From assembly GCA_963921195.1 (NCBI GenBank), contig OY992537.1, forward strand, positions 80,396,535 to 80,460,534: a DNA stretch of 64,000 nucleotides, read 5' to 3'. Both the position numbers and the translations under genes were made by a program. Origin of the DNA: Pegoplata infirma. Taxonomy: Eukaryota > Arthropoda > Insecta > Diptera > Anthomyiidae. Each line of letters opens with the position of its first letter. The first letter of the stretch is position 1. Of this stretch, positions 12,084-22,680 are shown piece by piece. Below the pieces are notes generated by a model, which saw nothing but the letters and a program-made list of their open reading frames with translations, was not told the DNA's origin and searched no databases.

Positions 12084-12950
12084 TTATGTATTTTTATGGG
12101 TAGCTTGGCATCGGGGTATATACCCTCCGAATGGAGGGAGGTAAGGGTGGTCTTTATCCCCAAAGCGGGAAAGATAAACCACAGTACCGCAAAGGACTAC
12201 AGACCTATCAGTCTGTCATCGTTTTTATTGAAAACACTGGAAAGACTGGTAGATGTCTACGTGAAAAGTACCCTCACATCAGACAATTTCAGCGTGGCCC
12301 AACACGCCTATCTTAAAGGTAGGTCTGTTGAAACGGCTTTAAGCGACGTTGTCGGGCTGATTGAGGACACTCTTCACAGAAAAGAGTATGTTTTGGCATC
12401 ATTTTTGGACGTGGAAGGCGCGTTCAACAATGTCAAAATATCATCTATTCTTAATGCCCTACAGAATACGGGCACGGACACACAGATTACCTTATGGACG
12501 GGCAACATGCTGAAAAGCAGGGCAATTAACTCGAAGATAGGTGATGGTGAGGCGAGGAAAATAGTTACAAGAGGCACTCCACAAGGAGGAGTCATCTCTC
12601 CTCTTCTGTGGAATCTTGTAATAAATGAAATCCTCGAGTCACTTAACGAAATGGGTATCAAGGCGGTTGCTTACGCTGATGACGTTGTGATCCTAATAAG
12701 AGGTAAATTTTTACCAACGATTAGTGAACTCATGGAATCAGCGCTTAAGATACTCTCAAAGTGGGCAAGGGACAACGGTCTGGGAGTCAATCCCGCCAAA
12801 ACCGAACTCGTCTTGTTCACGAAGAGGACTAAGATAGACAGGTTTGTCCTTCCCAAATTAGATGGAATCACCCTGGAGCTATCCAATGAGGCGAAATACC
12901 TGGGTGTGATCCTGGACTCAAAGCTTTCTTGGAAAAGAAACACAGAGGAT
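12084..12950 (+). pseudogene. Reverse transcriptase domain of the LOA/I-like element (5' part)
   Basis: The frame reads IPSEWREVRVVFIPKAG, then YRPISLSSFLLKTLERL, then HAYLKGRSVETAL, then FLDVEGAFNNV (catalytic Asp region A), then TPQGGVISPLLWNL, then AYADDVVIL (catalytic YADD box near 12680) and EAKYLGVILDSKLSW. These are the RT blocks in normal order, lacking the N-terminal portion. Translation upstream of 12083 runs into the target repeat and is not part of the gene. Around 12945-12960 the homology moves to the next frame, so there is a 1- or 2-base indel. Function in life would be cDNA synthesis from the element's RNA. Confidence 0.9.
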
Positions 12951-13946
12951 GAAAAAGTCGTTATGCGCTTTTTACACCTGCAGAAGAACTTTCGGGAGAA
13001 GGTGGGGTTTAAAACCGTATATCATACACTGGATGTATGGTGCGATAATTAGACCAATACTTACCTATGGTGCCCTTGTGTGGTGGAAAGCAGTGGATAA
13101 GAAATCATATCTCTGCAATCTACAGAAGGTACAACGACTGGCGTGTGTGGGTATTACTGGTGCTATTAGATCAGCACCCCAGGCCGGTTTGGAAGTGATA
13201 CTAAACATTCAGCCCGTGGATATTTACGTCAAGAGCACAGCAGCAAAATCGGCTCTCAGGTTAAGAGAGTCGCAAACGCTTAAGCAACGCTCTTGGGGAC
13301 ACTCGACTATATTAAGTACGGTGGGCGGGACGGAACTGGAACAGAGAACCGACTATATCTCACCACAGACGAATTTTGACAGAACCTTCGAAGTCCAAAT
13401 ACCGACTAGGGAAGACTGGGCGGAAAACTCTGTTATTACAGAGAATGCGATCTCAATCTTTACGGACGGATCGAAAATGGAGATGGGTACGGGTTCGGGA
13501 GTCTACTCTGAATGCCTCGAAATCGGGGTCTCATTGAGGCTTCCGGATAAGTGTAGTGTTTTCCAGGCTGAGGTGCTTGCAATTGACAAAGCCGCGCAGT
13601 TAATTATGACAAGGGATCTTCGTCCTTGCGTCATTAACATTTTTGTGGATAGTCTCGCAGCTCTGAAGGCCTTAGAGTCAAATACTGTAAAATCGGGAAT
13701 AGTTTTGAATTGTATACAATCGCTTCGTCGAATCGGTCAGCACACAATCAAGCTAATCTGGGTCCCAGGCCACAGTGGGGTCGCTGGGAACGAATTGGCT
13801 GATGAGTGTGCGAGGAAGGGCTCTGAATCGGTGGGGGAACGTGTAGAACCTGACATCTCGGTTCCTATAGTAGAATTGATGAACGAAATTGATAGGATAT
13901 CTGAAAATAGTATGAAGGATAGGTGGACATCACTGACTACGTGCAG
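12951..13946 (+). pseudogene. RT thumb and RNase H domain of the LOA/I-like element
   Basis: This continues the polyprotein in the +1-shifted frame. The thumb region reads GLKPYIIHWMYGAIIRP and YGALVWWKA. The RNase H domain follows with the four acidic positions expected for the fold: FTDGSKM (about 13461), FQAEVLAI (about 13561), FVDSLAAL (about 13643) and the WVPGHSGVAGNELADECA block (about 13761-13814). The reading stops where the nested insertion begins at 13947, just after TTC. No standalone start codon is implied; the ATG at 12949 is incidental. Confidence 0.9.
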
Positions 13947-14592
13947 TGGCTGTGTTCTGTAATTTATGCGAAAAGTTTTCACATCGAAAAGTATGAAACA
14001 AAAAATTCCATCGTTTCTCGATTCTGGAAAAAAAGTTGTTTCTGTATATCAATGCGAAAACGGCAGCATTTTTATTGGAATATTCCAAATCAGCTGTCAA
14101 AAAGGTAAATAAGGCGAAAAAATAATAAAAATCACAACAAAAAAAAAATACAATTTGCGTTTTTTTTTTAACAGCACTCGTAACATTGGCATACAAAAAT
14201 AAAATAATAAATTAACTAAATGAAAATAATGTGTAGTATGTCGATAATAATATTAGTTGATGGTATTTTCTTTTAAAAATTATTGTTTTTTATTTTATAT
14301 AACTCAAAAGTTGTTTAATTTACGAAATATCGCACCATTTTTAAATGTGAGTGATTTTGACACTTCAACTTCAAAAGTTTTCGATCAATTGGTTTACAGA
14401 AACAGTTTTTCTCGCATCTTTCCAATAATTAAAAAAAAATCATAATTGACAGAAAGTTTCCGCATAACAAAATTACAGAAACAGTCGAATGCGAAAAGTC
14501 AGGGTTTGTGCCCATCCACGATGTTTTTGTTTCGTTTTTCATGTTCCATGTGAGAAATCTTTCGACTCGAGAGTTATAGAACACCGCTACAG
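13947..14592. mobile_element. 646-bp inverted-repeat element nested in the retrotransposon ORF
   Basis: Left end TGGCTGTGTTCTGTAA and right end complement TAGCGGTGTTCTATAA are imperfect terminal inverted repeats; further weak pairing continues inward. The trinucleotide CAG flanks it on both sides (13944-13946 and 14590-14592), consistent with a 3-bp duplication. Its length is 1 modulo 3, which accounts exactly for the frame change between the two halves of the interrupted coding region. No coding frame inside; a MITE of undetermined superfamily. Confidence 0.8.
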
Positions 14593-14938
14593 GATATCTA
14601 GAACCCTGTGGCCACTGCCGAATCCTAAGAGGACAAAAAGTCTTCTTACTTTTGGCAAACGGACGGTTAGCCTATTAGTTGGAGTACTTACAGGACACTG
14701 TATGATTGGCCAAATGGCCGTGCGTATGGGAATTTCTGATAGGGACTATTGTAGGAGCTGTGGGGAAGTGGAGGAAGAGGAGTCAGTGAAGCACTTGCTA
14801 TGCGAATGTCCGGGTCTGATGAGGAGCCGCCTTAAGCATTTAGGGCAAAGATTTTTCGATGACCTAGACTGCCTTAGCGGTGTCTCATTGACGTCTCTAG
14901 CGGAGTACCTCAGGGAAACGGGGTGGTTTAAAAGGTAG
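14593..14938 (+). pseudogene. C-terminal Cys/His region of the LOA/I-like element
   Basis: Begins with the RISRTLWP block, then LLVGVLTGHCMIGQ, then a zinc-finger-like C-x2-C ... H-x4-C stretch (CRSCG ... VKHLLCEC, about 14751-14811). It ends at a stop after GWFKR. This is the usual C-terminal domain of I/LOA/R1-type ORF2. The open frame upstream of 14590 belongs to the nested element. After the stop, about 110 bp of 3' untranslated DNA leads to the CCTAACC tail. Confidence 0.9.
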
Positions 14939-15050
14939 AACTTTGTATCAGGGAGAGAGAGGGGAAATATGATTAGGGGAATCACAATGGGCCTTATGGC
15001 CTCCGAGTGAACTCGCCATATGGCGAGCGCCCATCCAACCTAACCTAACC

Positions 15051-15190
15051 TACAATTTTATTGGTAAAAAGCTTGTAAAATTACAAAATTATTGGTAAAA
15101 AGCTTATAAAATTACTTGGAATTCTCGTTAAATAGGAGGCATCAAAATATCTAGTAAAATTACGAAACCTCTTTGTAATTTTTATCGTTT
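15051..15190. repeat. Right part of the older dispersed repeat
   Basis: Continues the 54780-54910 match after the retrotransposon: 'GGTAAAAAGCTTGTAAAATT' twice, then 'GGAATTCTCGT.AAATAGGAG' and 'AAAATTACGAAACCTC'. A second copy is at 54715-54965. Function unknown; no frame. Confidence 0.75.
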
Positions 15191-15480
15191 TGGGGGGAAT
15201 TTTCCCTTCCCCCCCCCCTTGTACCCCGCACATGATGGAATCCAACCAACCCAAATTGTATGCCCAGTTTTTGAAAAATTTAAAAAACACGAAATTTTCT
15301 TAGCTCCATATAGTGGTATTCATACAACATATTCAGAAATTCACGGGACACATGTTTTTCTATAGCGGGACATTTGGTGTGGATTGCCTCATTTGTGATA
15401 CAAATATTATTTTTTTTCTAATTAGACAGTATTTAATATAAATATTGCTATATTTTAATGCATTTTGATGATTCATATAT
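15191..15480. repeat. Fragment of a foldback family end
   Basis: The stretch 'GCCCAGTTTTTGAAAAATT', 'ATTTTCTTAGCTCCATATAG' and 'TTCAGAAATTCACGGGACAC' up to 'TGGTGTGGATTGCCTCAT' (about 15255-15395) matches one arm of the foldback at 43650-44740 in the orientation of its right end. It is a solitary end fragment, followed by AT-rich DNA. Confidence 0.6.
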
Positions 15481-16975
15481 GAGGCATTCCACACCAAATG
15501 TTCAGCAATAAAAAAGCTGTGTCGTGTCAATATGAAATCATTTGCAAAGTATTCGCTCTTGGGTTACTATTAAATAACAAAAATAAAATTTAAGTTTTTT
15601 CAAAAAGTGACAAAGCCCACTTTTTGAAAAAACTGGTCAAATATTGAAAATATCAAACTTTTTTGCCTGAGTATCTTTACTTCAATATTTATGGAAATTA
15701 AATAAATCACAGTAAAGTCTTTAAGAAAAATTTTTTTTATAGATTTTTGTATGGGCTATCGATTAAAAAAATAAAAATTGGAAAATTTTCAGAAGAAAAT
15801 CTGAATTTTTCAAATTTAAATTTAAACTTTATTTATCAAAAAACATGCCGCAATTTTATTTTGTTTTTAATTTTAAAAAAAAAAGTTAAAGTTCTTTCGT
15901 ATCTGTTCTGAAATTTTCAGAGATGTGTTTTGCCTTGTTTTCGAGAAATCAAATGTTAAAAATTGAAATACCCTAATTTTCTACAATAATGGTGTATAAA
16001 TCGTGAGCGTATGAGTAATATCAATACTTAAAAAATATTTTAAGAGGCGGTGGGAGCGTGAGTGAGTTTTTATTTATGATCACGCACGCGTATGAAAGAA
16101 AAAATTTAGTCACGCATGATATTTTATTTTGCACACGCTCATTCACGCACACGTGAGTAGGAAAAAATAAGTCACGGTCACGTTGATCACGTGAACGTGA
16201 GTAAAATAAAATATAGTGCGTGAATAATTTTTTTTCTTTCATTAGCGTGCGTGATCGTAAATAAAATCTGACTCGCGCTCCTATCGCTTCTTAAAATATT
16301 TTTTAAGTATTGATATTACTCATATGCACACGTTTTATACACCATTATTGTATAAAGTTAGCGTATTACAATCTTTAACATTCGATTTCTCGAAAACAAG
16401 GCAAAACACATCTCTGAAAATTTCAGAACAGATAGGAAAGAACTTTAACTTTTTTTTAAAAAATTAAAAACAAAATAAAATTGCGGCTTGTTTTTTGATA
16501 AATAAAGTTTAAATTTAAATTTGAAAAATTCAGATTCACATCTCTGAAAATTTCACAACAGATAGAAAAGCACTTTAACTTTTTTTTTTTAAAAATTAAA
16601 AAAAAAAATAAAATTGCGGCATTTTTTTTGATAAATAAAGTTTAAGTTTAAATTTGAAAAATTCAGAACTTCTTCTGAAAATTTTCCAATTTTTATTTTT
16701 TTAATCGATAGCCAATACAAAAATCTAAAAAAAACTTTTGTCTTAAAGCCTTAACTGTGTTTCATTTAATTTGCATAAATATTGAAATAAAGATACTCAG
16801 ACAAAAAAGTTTGATATTTTCAATATTTGACCACGCCTACAAGGCCCACTTTTTAAAAAACTTAAATTTTATTTTTGTTATTTAATAGTACCCTAACAGC
16901 GAATACATTGCAAATGATATCCCGTTGAAACCACTATGGTTTTTCTGTAGTGAAACAGTTGGTGTGGAATGCCTC
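15481..16975. repeat. Foldback element with GAGGCATTCCACACC ends, ~0.7-kb arms
   Basis: Left end GAGGCATTCCACACCAAATG (15481) mirrors the right end at 16975. The arms match along nearly their whole length, e.g. 'TTTGTATGGGCTATCGATTA' near 15742 versus its complement near 16700, and 'ATGTGTTTTGCCTTGTTTTC' near 15927 versus 16395. The centre (about 16100-16240) is a cluster of CACGTGA/TCACG motifs. The right arm carries an extra ~115-bp internal duplication (about 16425-16540 and 16541-16650). The short minus frame at 16021-16242 lies across the apex and is not supported as a gene. Confidence 0.8.
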
Positions 16976-17355
16976 ATATATATAATCGAAATTTTCAAAG
17001 AATTCCCGGTCTTCCCAGAAATAAATTATTTGTTTCCATTTCCCGAGAAATGAAAAAGTCCGGAAATAAAATCTATTTTTTTTTTGTAGCAAGACGTTTG
17101 TTGTTAAATGTTTAATACTTGTACTTGAAAAGCAAAATACTTTGTAAGGGTTCCACATACACTTGTTATTCCGCCGTGCGAAGGGCAGCTATAAAAAATT
17201 CCTCATAGATAAATGAAAAGATTATCAAAATTTAAATCTAATTTCTATAATGCCTTTCCACCTTTCATATTTTTTTTTTGGTTATTTTACCACAATGAAA
17301 TATTTTGAGTTATGACACTATACAAGTAAAGGAGCGATATGTATAATATACATAT
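16976..17355. other. Spacer DNA, nothing supported
   Basis: AT-rich sequence between two foldbacks. A short minus frame at 16934-17158 overlaps the previous element's end and shows no domain features. Confidence 0.4.
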
Positions 17356-18714
17356 GGGGCATTCCATGGCAAATCGGGCACTTTTAAAACATTTTTTTTT
17401 TAGATTTTCCCAATTTGTTAACAGTTTTTAGTAGCCTTCGAAAACTCCTTCGTGGTAAATTTTCAGATTTTTTTGATGACCCGTTCAGAAGATATCGAAT
17501 TTTTAAAAATTGGTAGTTTGTTCCTTTACTAAAATTTCTTTTACTCATAACTTCATCAATAATGGTCCAAATTTAAAATTTTTTTTTCAAAATTTTTGTT
17601 TTTTTACCTACTTTTTAAAATAAAATCCCAAAAAATTCTTAAAACCGCTCTAGTATGCGATTTTTAAGTTTTAAAATTTAAATCTCATTTTTGCAAATGT
17701 TTGTACTCTTCGATTTTTTTTTTAATTTTTTTTTGTAAAACATCTATCGATTCTACAAATTTTTTGCCCAGGAGGATCGTGGGTTAACGATTATTACTAT
17801 TTTTTAAAATTTTTTTAAAAAAATTTATTGTAGTTTTCCAATCTTAAAATCATTTCTACGGCTCCAATGTTGCGTCATAGAGGGGTCCTTTATTAGACCG
17901 ACCCACATTAATTTTTACGTCTTAACATTTCTTTGGAACAAACTAATACTCTATCTCCAATTTCTAAGGGGGCTCCCACACAAAACGATATTTTTTAAAA
18001 TTTGCTCCAATCACTCTAACTGCCCTAATAGGGCCCTTAGAGCAACAAAATGTATGACCGACCCACAATATTTTTTTAGTCCAAAGATTTTCTCTGAACG
18101 CACCTACCCTCTATCTCTAATTGTTAAGGCGGTCCCCATACAATTTTTTTTATTTTTTGTAAATTTGTTTTATTTAATCAGATTCCACCGGTCCAATGGT
18201 GCGTCTGAGAGGGGTCATTAGTGAGACCAACCCCCATTTATTTTTACCCTACAACATTTTTTTAAAATATACCTACGCCCTATCTCCACTCCCTAAGTAG
18301 GCTCCCATACAAAATTAAATTTTTTTAAAATTTGCTCCAACTGTTAATTGTAAATTTCAAAAAAATCGAAGACTACAAACATTTTCAAAAATGAGATTTA
18401 AATTTTAAAACTTAAAAATCGCATACTAGAACGAATTTTTCGGGATTTTTTTTAAAAAGTACGTAAAAAAACAAAAATTTTGAAAAAAAAAAATTAAAAA
18501 TTTGGACCATTATGGAAGAAGTTATGAGTAAAAAAGTTTTAGTAAAGGAACAAACTACAAATTTTTAAAAATTCGATATCTTTTGAACGGATCATCAAAA
18601 AAAATCTGAAAATTTACCACGAAGGAGTTTTCGAAGGGTACTAAAAACTGTTAACAAATTGGGAAAAGCTAAAAAAAAAAAATTCAAAGTGTCCGATTTG
18701 GCATGGAATGCCCC
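17356..18714. repeat. Foldback element with GGGGCATTCCATGGC ends and a tandem-repeat core
   Basis: Arms of about 380 bp (17356-17740 and 18350-18714) are inverted copies, sharing 'CGAAAACTCCTTCGTGGTAA', 'GTTCAGAAGATATCGAATTT' and 'TAGTATGCGATTTTTAAGTT'. The core (about 17855-18350) holds three degenerate direct copies of a ~170-185-bp unit with 'CCAAT.TTGCGTC...AGAGGGGTC', 'ACCGACCCAC' and 'CTATCTCCA...CTAAG..GGCTCCC'. There is no coding frame. Its ends resemble those of the 15481-16975 element (GGCATTCCA shared), so the two may use the same transposase. Confidence 0.8.
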
Positions 18715-18761
18715 ATATATAATATATATTAAGTTTTTAATAAGCTATATACATTGTATAT

Positions 18762-19541
18762 TAGGGTGGGGCGATTTGAACATCTTAATGGGCGCTTCGC
18801 GTTTCTGATTTTTGGGATTGTACTGAGCAAAAAAGTCAACTAGACCATACGTCTACGGTGAAAATCGAGCCTCCCGATTTTGACTTGAAGTTTTTTCTCA
18901 GACTTTATTTTTTTTGGAAAATTTGCAAATTTTCTTGGGCTCATATTTCGTAAACTATTTAAAATTTTGACTTATTTTCAAAAGTAAAGTTGTAGCTATT
19001 GTCTCAGGCTACAATTTCTCTGAACATATTACTTAGAAAAAACTTTGTTTTCGTGGTCAAAAAGTCGAAAAATGTAGAAAATTCAACACTTTTTGTAATT
19101 TTTTTTTATATTTTGGCCTATAACAGCCAAACCATTGAGATTTTCGATGCAATACTAAGACAAAAATTTTAGCCAAGACAATAGTTAAGAACTCTCTAGT
19201 ACATCGCAAAAGCATTGGAACGCTCCTTCAGGCAGTTTTGGCCTTGTGAAAGTGCAATTTTTTTGTGAAAATATTGATAAATTACCATTTTCAGTTGTTC
19301 ATAGCGCAAAATCATAAAAATGTTCTATTTCATATTTTTATTCTATTTATTTATTTTATTTTATTTATTTCATTTCTTATTTTTTATTCTTGTATTGTTT
19401 TAAGTATATTTAACGCATTTTTGTTAGTTTATTGTAATAAAAACAAAATTATAATTTTAAAAATCTAAAAATGTATCAAATGTTAATTTTTATCAACCGA
19501 AAAAAATTAAGTGCAGTCTAAACACGGTATTTACTAATAGA
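18762..19541. repeat. Left terminal inverted repeat of the hAT-like element
   Basis: Matches 21425-22232 in inverse orientation from the terminal TAGGGTGG through 'GACCATACGTCTACGGTGAA', 'TTTTTCGACTTTTTGACC' (inverted), 'GGAACGCTCCTTCAGGCAG' and 'TAAACACGGTATTTACTAAT'. Substitutions and small indels are few, so the arms are either young or gene-converted. Frames within it (19265-19468, and 21766-21978 in the other arm) are not supported. Confidence 0.85.
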
Positions 19542-19737
19542 AACTCATGACACAAAAAAGTATGTTTGTATTTTAAATTTTCTTTAAAACTATTATAACA
19601 TTAATTTTTGAAGCAATCTAAACGCGGCAAAAACAAAAAGCATTCCGAGAAAAAAAAACAACAACAAAAAAAAAATAATTAACCCGATAAAAAAAATTAT
19701 TCGGAAAAATCATCATAAAAAAAAAAAATTATCACCG

Positions 19738-19809
19738 AAATTTCCGGGGCTCGAACCCACGACCTCAAACTTCTGAGCCGGGCGCTCTACCACTATACCA
19801 CGACGGGTC
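19738..19809 (-). pseudogene. tRNA-like segment (degenerate tRNA or SINE head)
   Basis: Read on the minus strand, the segment contains a good pol III A box (TGGTATAGTGG) and a B box (GGTTCGAGCCC) at normal tRNA spacing. The acceptor stem (CCCGTCG against the 3' end) and the anticodon stem do not pair, and the T stem is weak. I therefore call it a tRNA relic or the head of a tRNA-derived SINE, not a working tRNA. It lies between the left arm and the gene of the hAT-like element and is conspicuously GC-rich for this window. Confidence 0.65.
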
Positions 19810-20375
19810 TTGATGATTAAGTAGTTATAGAGAACTACTAGCCGTATGAGAAATATTAATTACATATATAATGCATATAATATATAATGCATTAATTACA
19901 TATATAAGACATGCATTTATAATGCAATTACAATGTGATATTTTTAGATTCTTTTAAACCACGTGAAATTACCGAACATTAAATAATTAAACACTTTTTC
20001 TTAAATTTCAAATAAACGTAAAATACTTTATACGGAGTGTTTGGTATTAAAATTTACGATTTTTAATTTCCAACAACATCCAAACATTTTTAAATCCGAA
20101 AAATTGGAACGCTCCTTCAGGCAGTTTTGGCCTTGTGAAAGTGAAATTTTTTTGTGAAAATATTAATAAATTACCATTTTCAGTTGTTCATAGCGCCAAA
20201 TCATAAAAATGTTCTATTTCTTATTTTTTCCACTTTTTTTATCCAAAAATATAATGTTTTTTTTTTTGTTTTGTTCAATATTTGTTTTGAAAATTCATTT
20301 AAAGTATAAAGTAATTGTATTGGTAGAGACAAGGTATGAATCAAGAAGAATTCCAATTTAGTGTATTTTTTTTAT

Positions 20376-21255
20376 TTAAAGATTGCCTTCCAAATCTTTT
20401 CGAGATTCCATACGAGGCGCTTTCTTTCGGCCTTCAGATACAGATGCCATTATACCTTCACGGTTTTTGTCTATTGAGCGCTTAGCAACACTAGCTAGTA
20501 GCTGGACATGACGCTCCGTACCTTGAATATGACAAGGTATTAGTGGGTCTGGAAATGGTGGATCTTCATCATCTACACATTCGAGGTAATGTTGTAAATG
20601 CTCATACGGAATTTTCCTGGTAAATGGCGGTTCAAATAACAATGCTTTGTCCTCTAAATCAATCATGTCAACGTAATGCGTACAATCAAAATTGATGTTT
20701 GGTTTTACATATTCGCGAAGCTCAGTTAAATCGCATACGTTGTCGCGAATATACAATATTTTTTTTAGTGCCAATGTACGAATTTCTTTACAATCATCGT
20801 ATAACATGCTCAACAAAACATTTTCACTGTGTGCGAAATAGGAATTATTCTGTATTACGGGATTTATGATGTTACGTAAGTTGTCTGGTAAATATTGCGT
20901 CCACTGGATGAATTTTCCAAGCAGAGCACTACCGTATACAGCCGAATTGTAGTATTTGACATTGAAATACATGGGAACATACACTTTCATGATGTACCTT
21001 GCCAAAATTTGTAAATTTTGTGATGGATTTTCTGTCGCAATATACACACGGAGCAATCTACTAGCTTTTGTTATCCATCTCGAATGTCCTACTGGTCCAG
21101 GTTTGATGTTTGCAAGATTAATTGAGCAACTACCATTTGAAACGGCTTGGGCAATTTGGTAGAGATATTTAATGTCCGTGGAAAGTTGATTTTCAGCATC
21201 TGTACTCATTGGAGGAATGTGTTCAAGTGGAATAAGTTGAAAATTTTCGATAACC
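20376..21255 (-). CDS. Transposon-encoded protein, last exon (hAT-like element ORF)
   Basis: An open exon of about 292 codons ends at the stop at 20376. Its 5' edge is a likely 3' splice site: a T-rich tract ending in TTTTTCAG immediately before 21255, with the frame open from there. The ATG at 21209 is therefore probably internal rather than the start. The protein has TDIKYLYQIAQAVSNGSC, then GPVGHSRWITKASRLLRVY (about residues 40-60), NPSQNLQILARYIMKVYVPM, NYF.H.ENVLL.ML.DD.KEIR, and a C-terminal PCHIQGTERHVQLL block. I recall a widespread uncharacterised invertebrate protein family with HSRW...LRLY, YFAHPENLLL and CHTQAVERCVKL blocks in the same order; this is recollection, not a search. 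Its position inside a hAT-type element suggests a transposase C-terminal half. Codon content is clearly less A+T-rich than its surroundings. The 5' exon is missing from view. Confidence 0.75.
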
Positions 21256-21424
21256 TGAAAAATGTTTAGATTATTTAAATAAAAAAATTATAAAAAAATA
21301 ATACCAAAATATCGTTCGTATGAGAAAACGGCGATATAATAAAAATTGATTTTTTATTAAAATGATAAATTTTCGTATCGCCGCAATATCTTTTCGGCGA
21401 TATATCGCTCTATTGTTTGCAGGG

Positions 21425-22232
21425 TCTATTAGTAAATACCGTGTTTAGACTGCACTTAATTTTTTTCGGTTGATAAAAATTAACATTTGATACATTTTTA
21501 GATTTTTAAAATTATAATTTTGTTTTTATTGTAAAAAAAAGTTTATTGTAAAACTAACAAAAATGCGTTAAATATACTTAAAACAATACAAGAATAAAAA
21601 ATAAGAAATAAAATAAATAAAATAAAATAAATAAATAGAATAAAAATATGAAATAGAACATTTTTATGATTTTGCGCTATGAACAACTGAAAATGGTAAT
21701 TTATCAATATTTTCACAAAAAAATTGCACTTTCACAAGGCCAAAACTGCCTAAAGGAGCGTTCCAATGCTTTTGCGATGTACTAGAGAATTCTTAACTAT
21801 TGTCTTGGCTACAATTTTTGTCTTAGTATTGGATCTAAAATCTCAATGGTTTGGCTGTTATAGGCCAAAATATAAAAAAAAATATACAAAAAGTGTTGAA
21901 TTTTCTACATTTTTCGACTTTTTGACCACGAAAACAAAGTTTTTTCTAAGTAATATGTTCAGAGAAATTGTAGCCTGAGACATTAGCTACAACTTTACTT
22001 TTGAAGATAAGTCAAAATTTTAAATAGTTTACGAAATATGAGCTCCAGAAAATTTGCAAATTTTCCAAAAAAAATAAAGTCTGAGAAAAAACTTCAAGTC
22101 AAAATCGGGAGGCTCGATTTTCACCGTAGACGTATGGTCTAGTTGACTTTTTTGCTCAGTACAATCCCAAAAATCAGAAACGCGATGCGCCCATTAAGAT
22201 TTTTTTCCTTCCTTACTAATCGCCCCACCCTA
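21425..22232. repeat. Right terminal inverted repeat of the hAT-like element
   Basis: Inverse copy of 18762-19541. It starts just inside the element beyond the gene's intron-like region and ends at the terminal ATCGCCCCACCCTA. Compared with the left arm it has a small extra 'GTAAAAAAAAGTTTATTG' near 21530 and scattered substitutions. Confidence 0.85.
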
Positions 22233-22240
22233 TTGTATAT

Positions 22241-22680
22241 AGCTTATTAAAAACTTAATACTATTAATTAAAAAACTTGATAAACATTAAAATTAAAAAT
22301 TTTATTGAAAAAATGGAAACTAATTAAAATTTTAATTGTATAAATTAAAAAATTAATTAAAAATAATATTTTTTTTTAAAAATATATAATTTAAAAAAAC
22401 ACTTTTTTTAATAAAATACATAGCAAACATATTTATGCCGTAAAGACATAAGAATTGAAAAATTTGTATTAACTAAGCGTCAGTTTGTAACGTCGCAAAT
22501 TATCAGCATAATTACGACGTACATATTCTGTCCTAGTTTTAATAATACAATTTTATAATTATAACATATAATAATTATAATGTATTTTCCTACTATTAAC
22601 ATTCGTGTTATTTTTTATAAAATAATTTATAATGAGTTATTATAACGTAGTTATAATATATTTTCCTTTATTAACAGTGT
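22241..22680. other. AT-rich DNA, no gene seen
   Basis: Right of the hAT target site: the first ~25 bases complete an interrupted palindrome whose other half lies left of 18754. The rest is A/T-rich with no feature. Confidence 0.5.

Larger units (their letters stand above)
12083..15050 (+). mobile_element. 5'-truncated LOA/I-like non-LTR retrotransposon
   Basis: The element carries a reverse transcriptase, an RNase H and a C-terminal Cys/His region in one orientation. It ends with a short CCTAACCTAACC tail and is flanked by a 12-bp target duplication, TACAATTTTATT (12071-12082, 15051-15062). It has no endonuclease or ORF1, so the insertion is 5'-truncated inside the RT domain, as usual for target-primed insertion. 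It is dead: one frameshift near 12950 and a 646-bp insertion at 13947-14592. The RT plus RNase H layout fits the I/LOA-type clades; I favour LOA-like but cannot separate them without alignment. It is distinctly less A+T-rich than its surroundings. Confidence 0.9.
18762..22232. mobile_element. 3.47-kb hAT-like transposon with long terminal inverted repeats
   Basis: Ends are TAGGGTGGGGCGATT and its complement, extending into ~0.78-0.81-kb inverted arms (18762-19541 and 21425-22232) of high identity. The element is flanked by the 8-bp direct repeat TTGTATAT (18754-18761, 22233-22240), which fits hAT preference nTnnnnAn; the TAGGG start fits YARNG. One spliced-looking gene is on the minus strand (20376-21255). 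A ~130-bp piece of the left arm (19216-19340) is repeated directly at 20096-20230. The upstream exon(s) of the gene are not visible, so this copy is probably internally deleted and non-autonomous. Confidence 0.85.

Noticed and set aside
19738..19809. Functional tRNA gene
   Set aside because: A and B boxes are good, but acceptor and anticodon stems do not pair.
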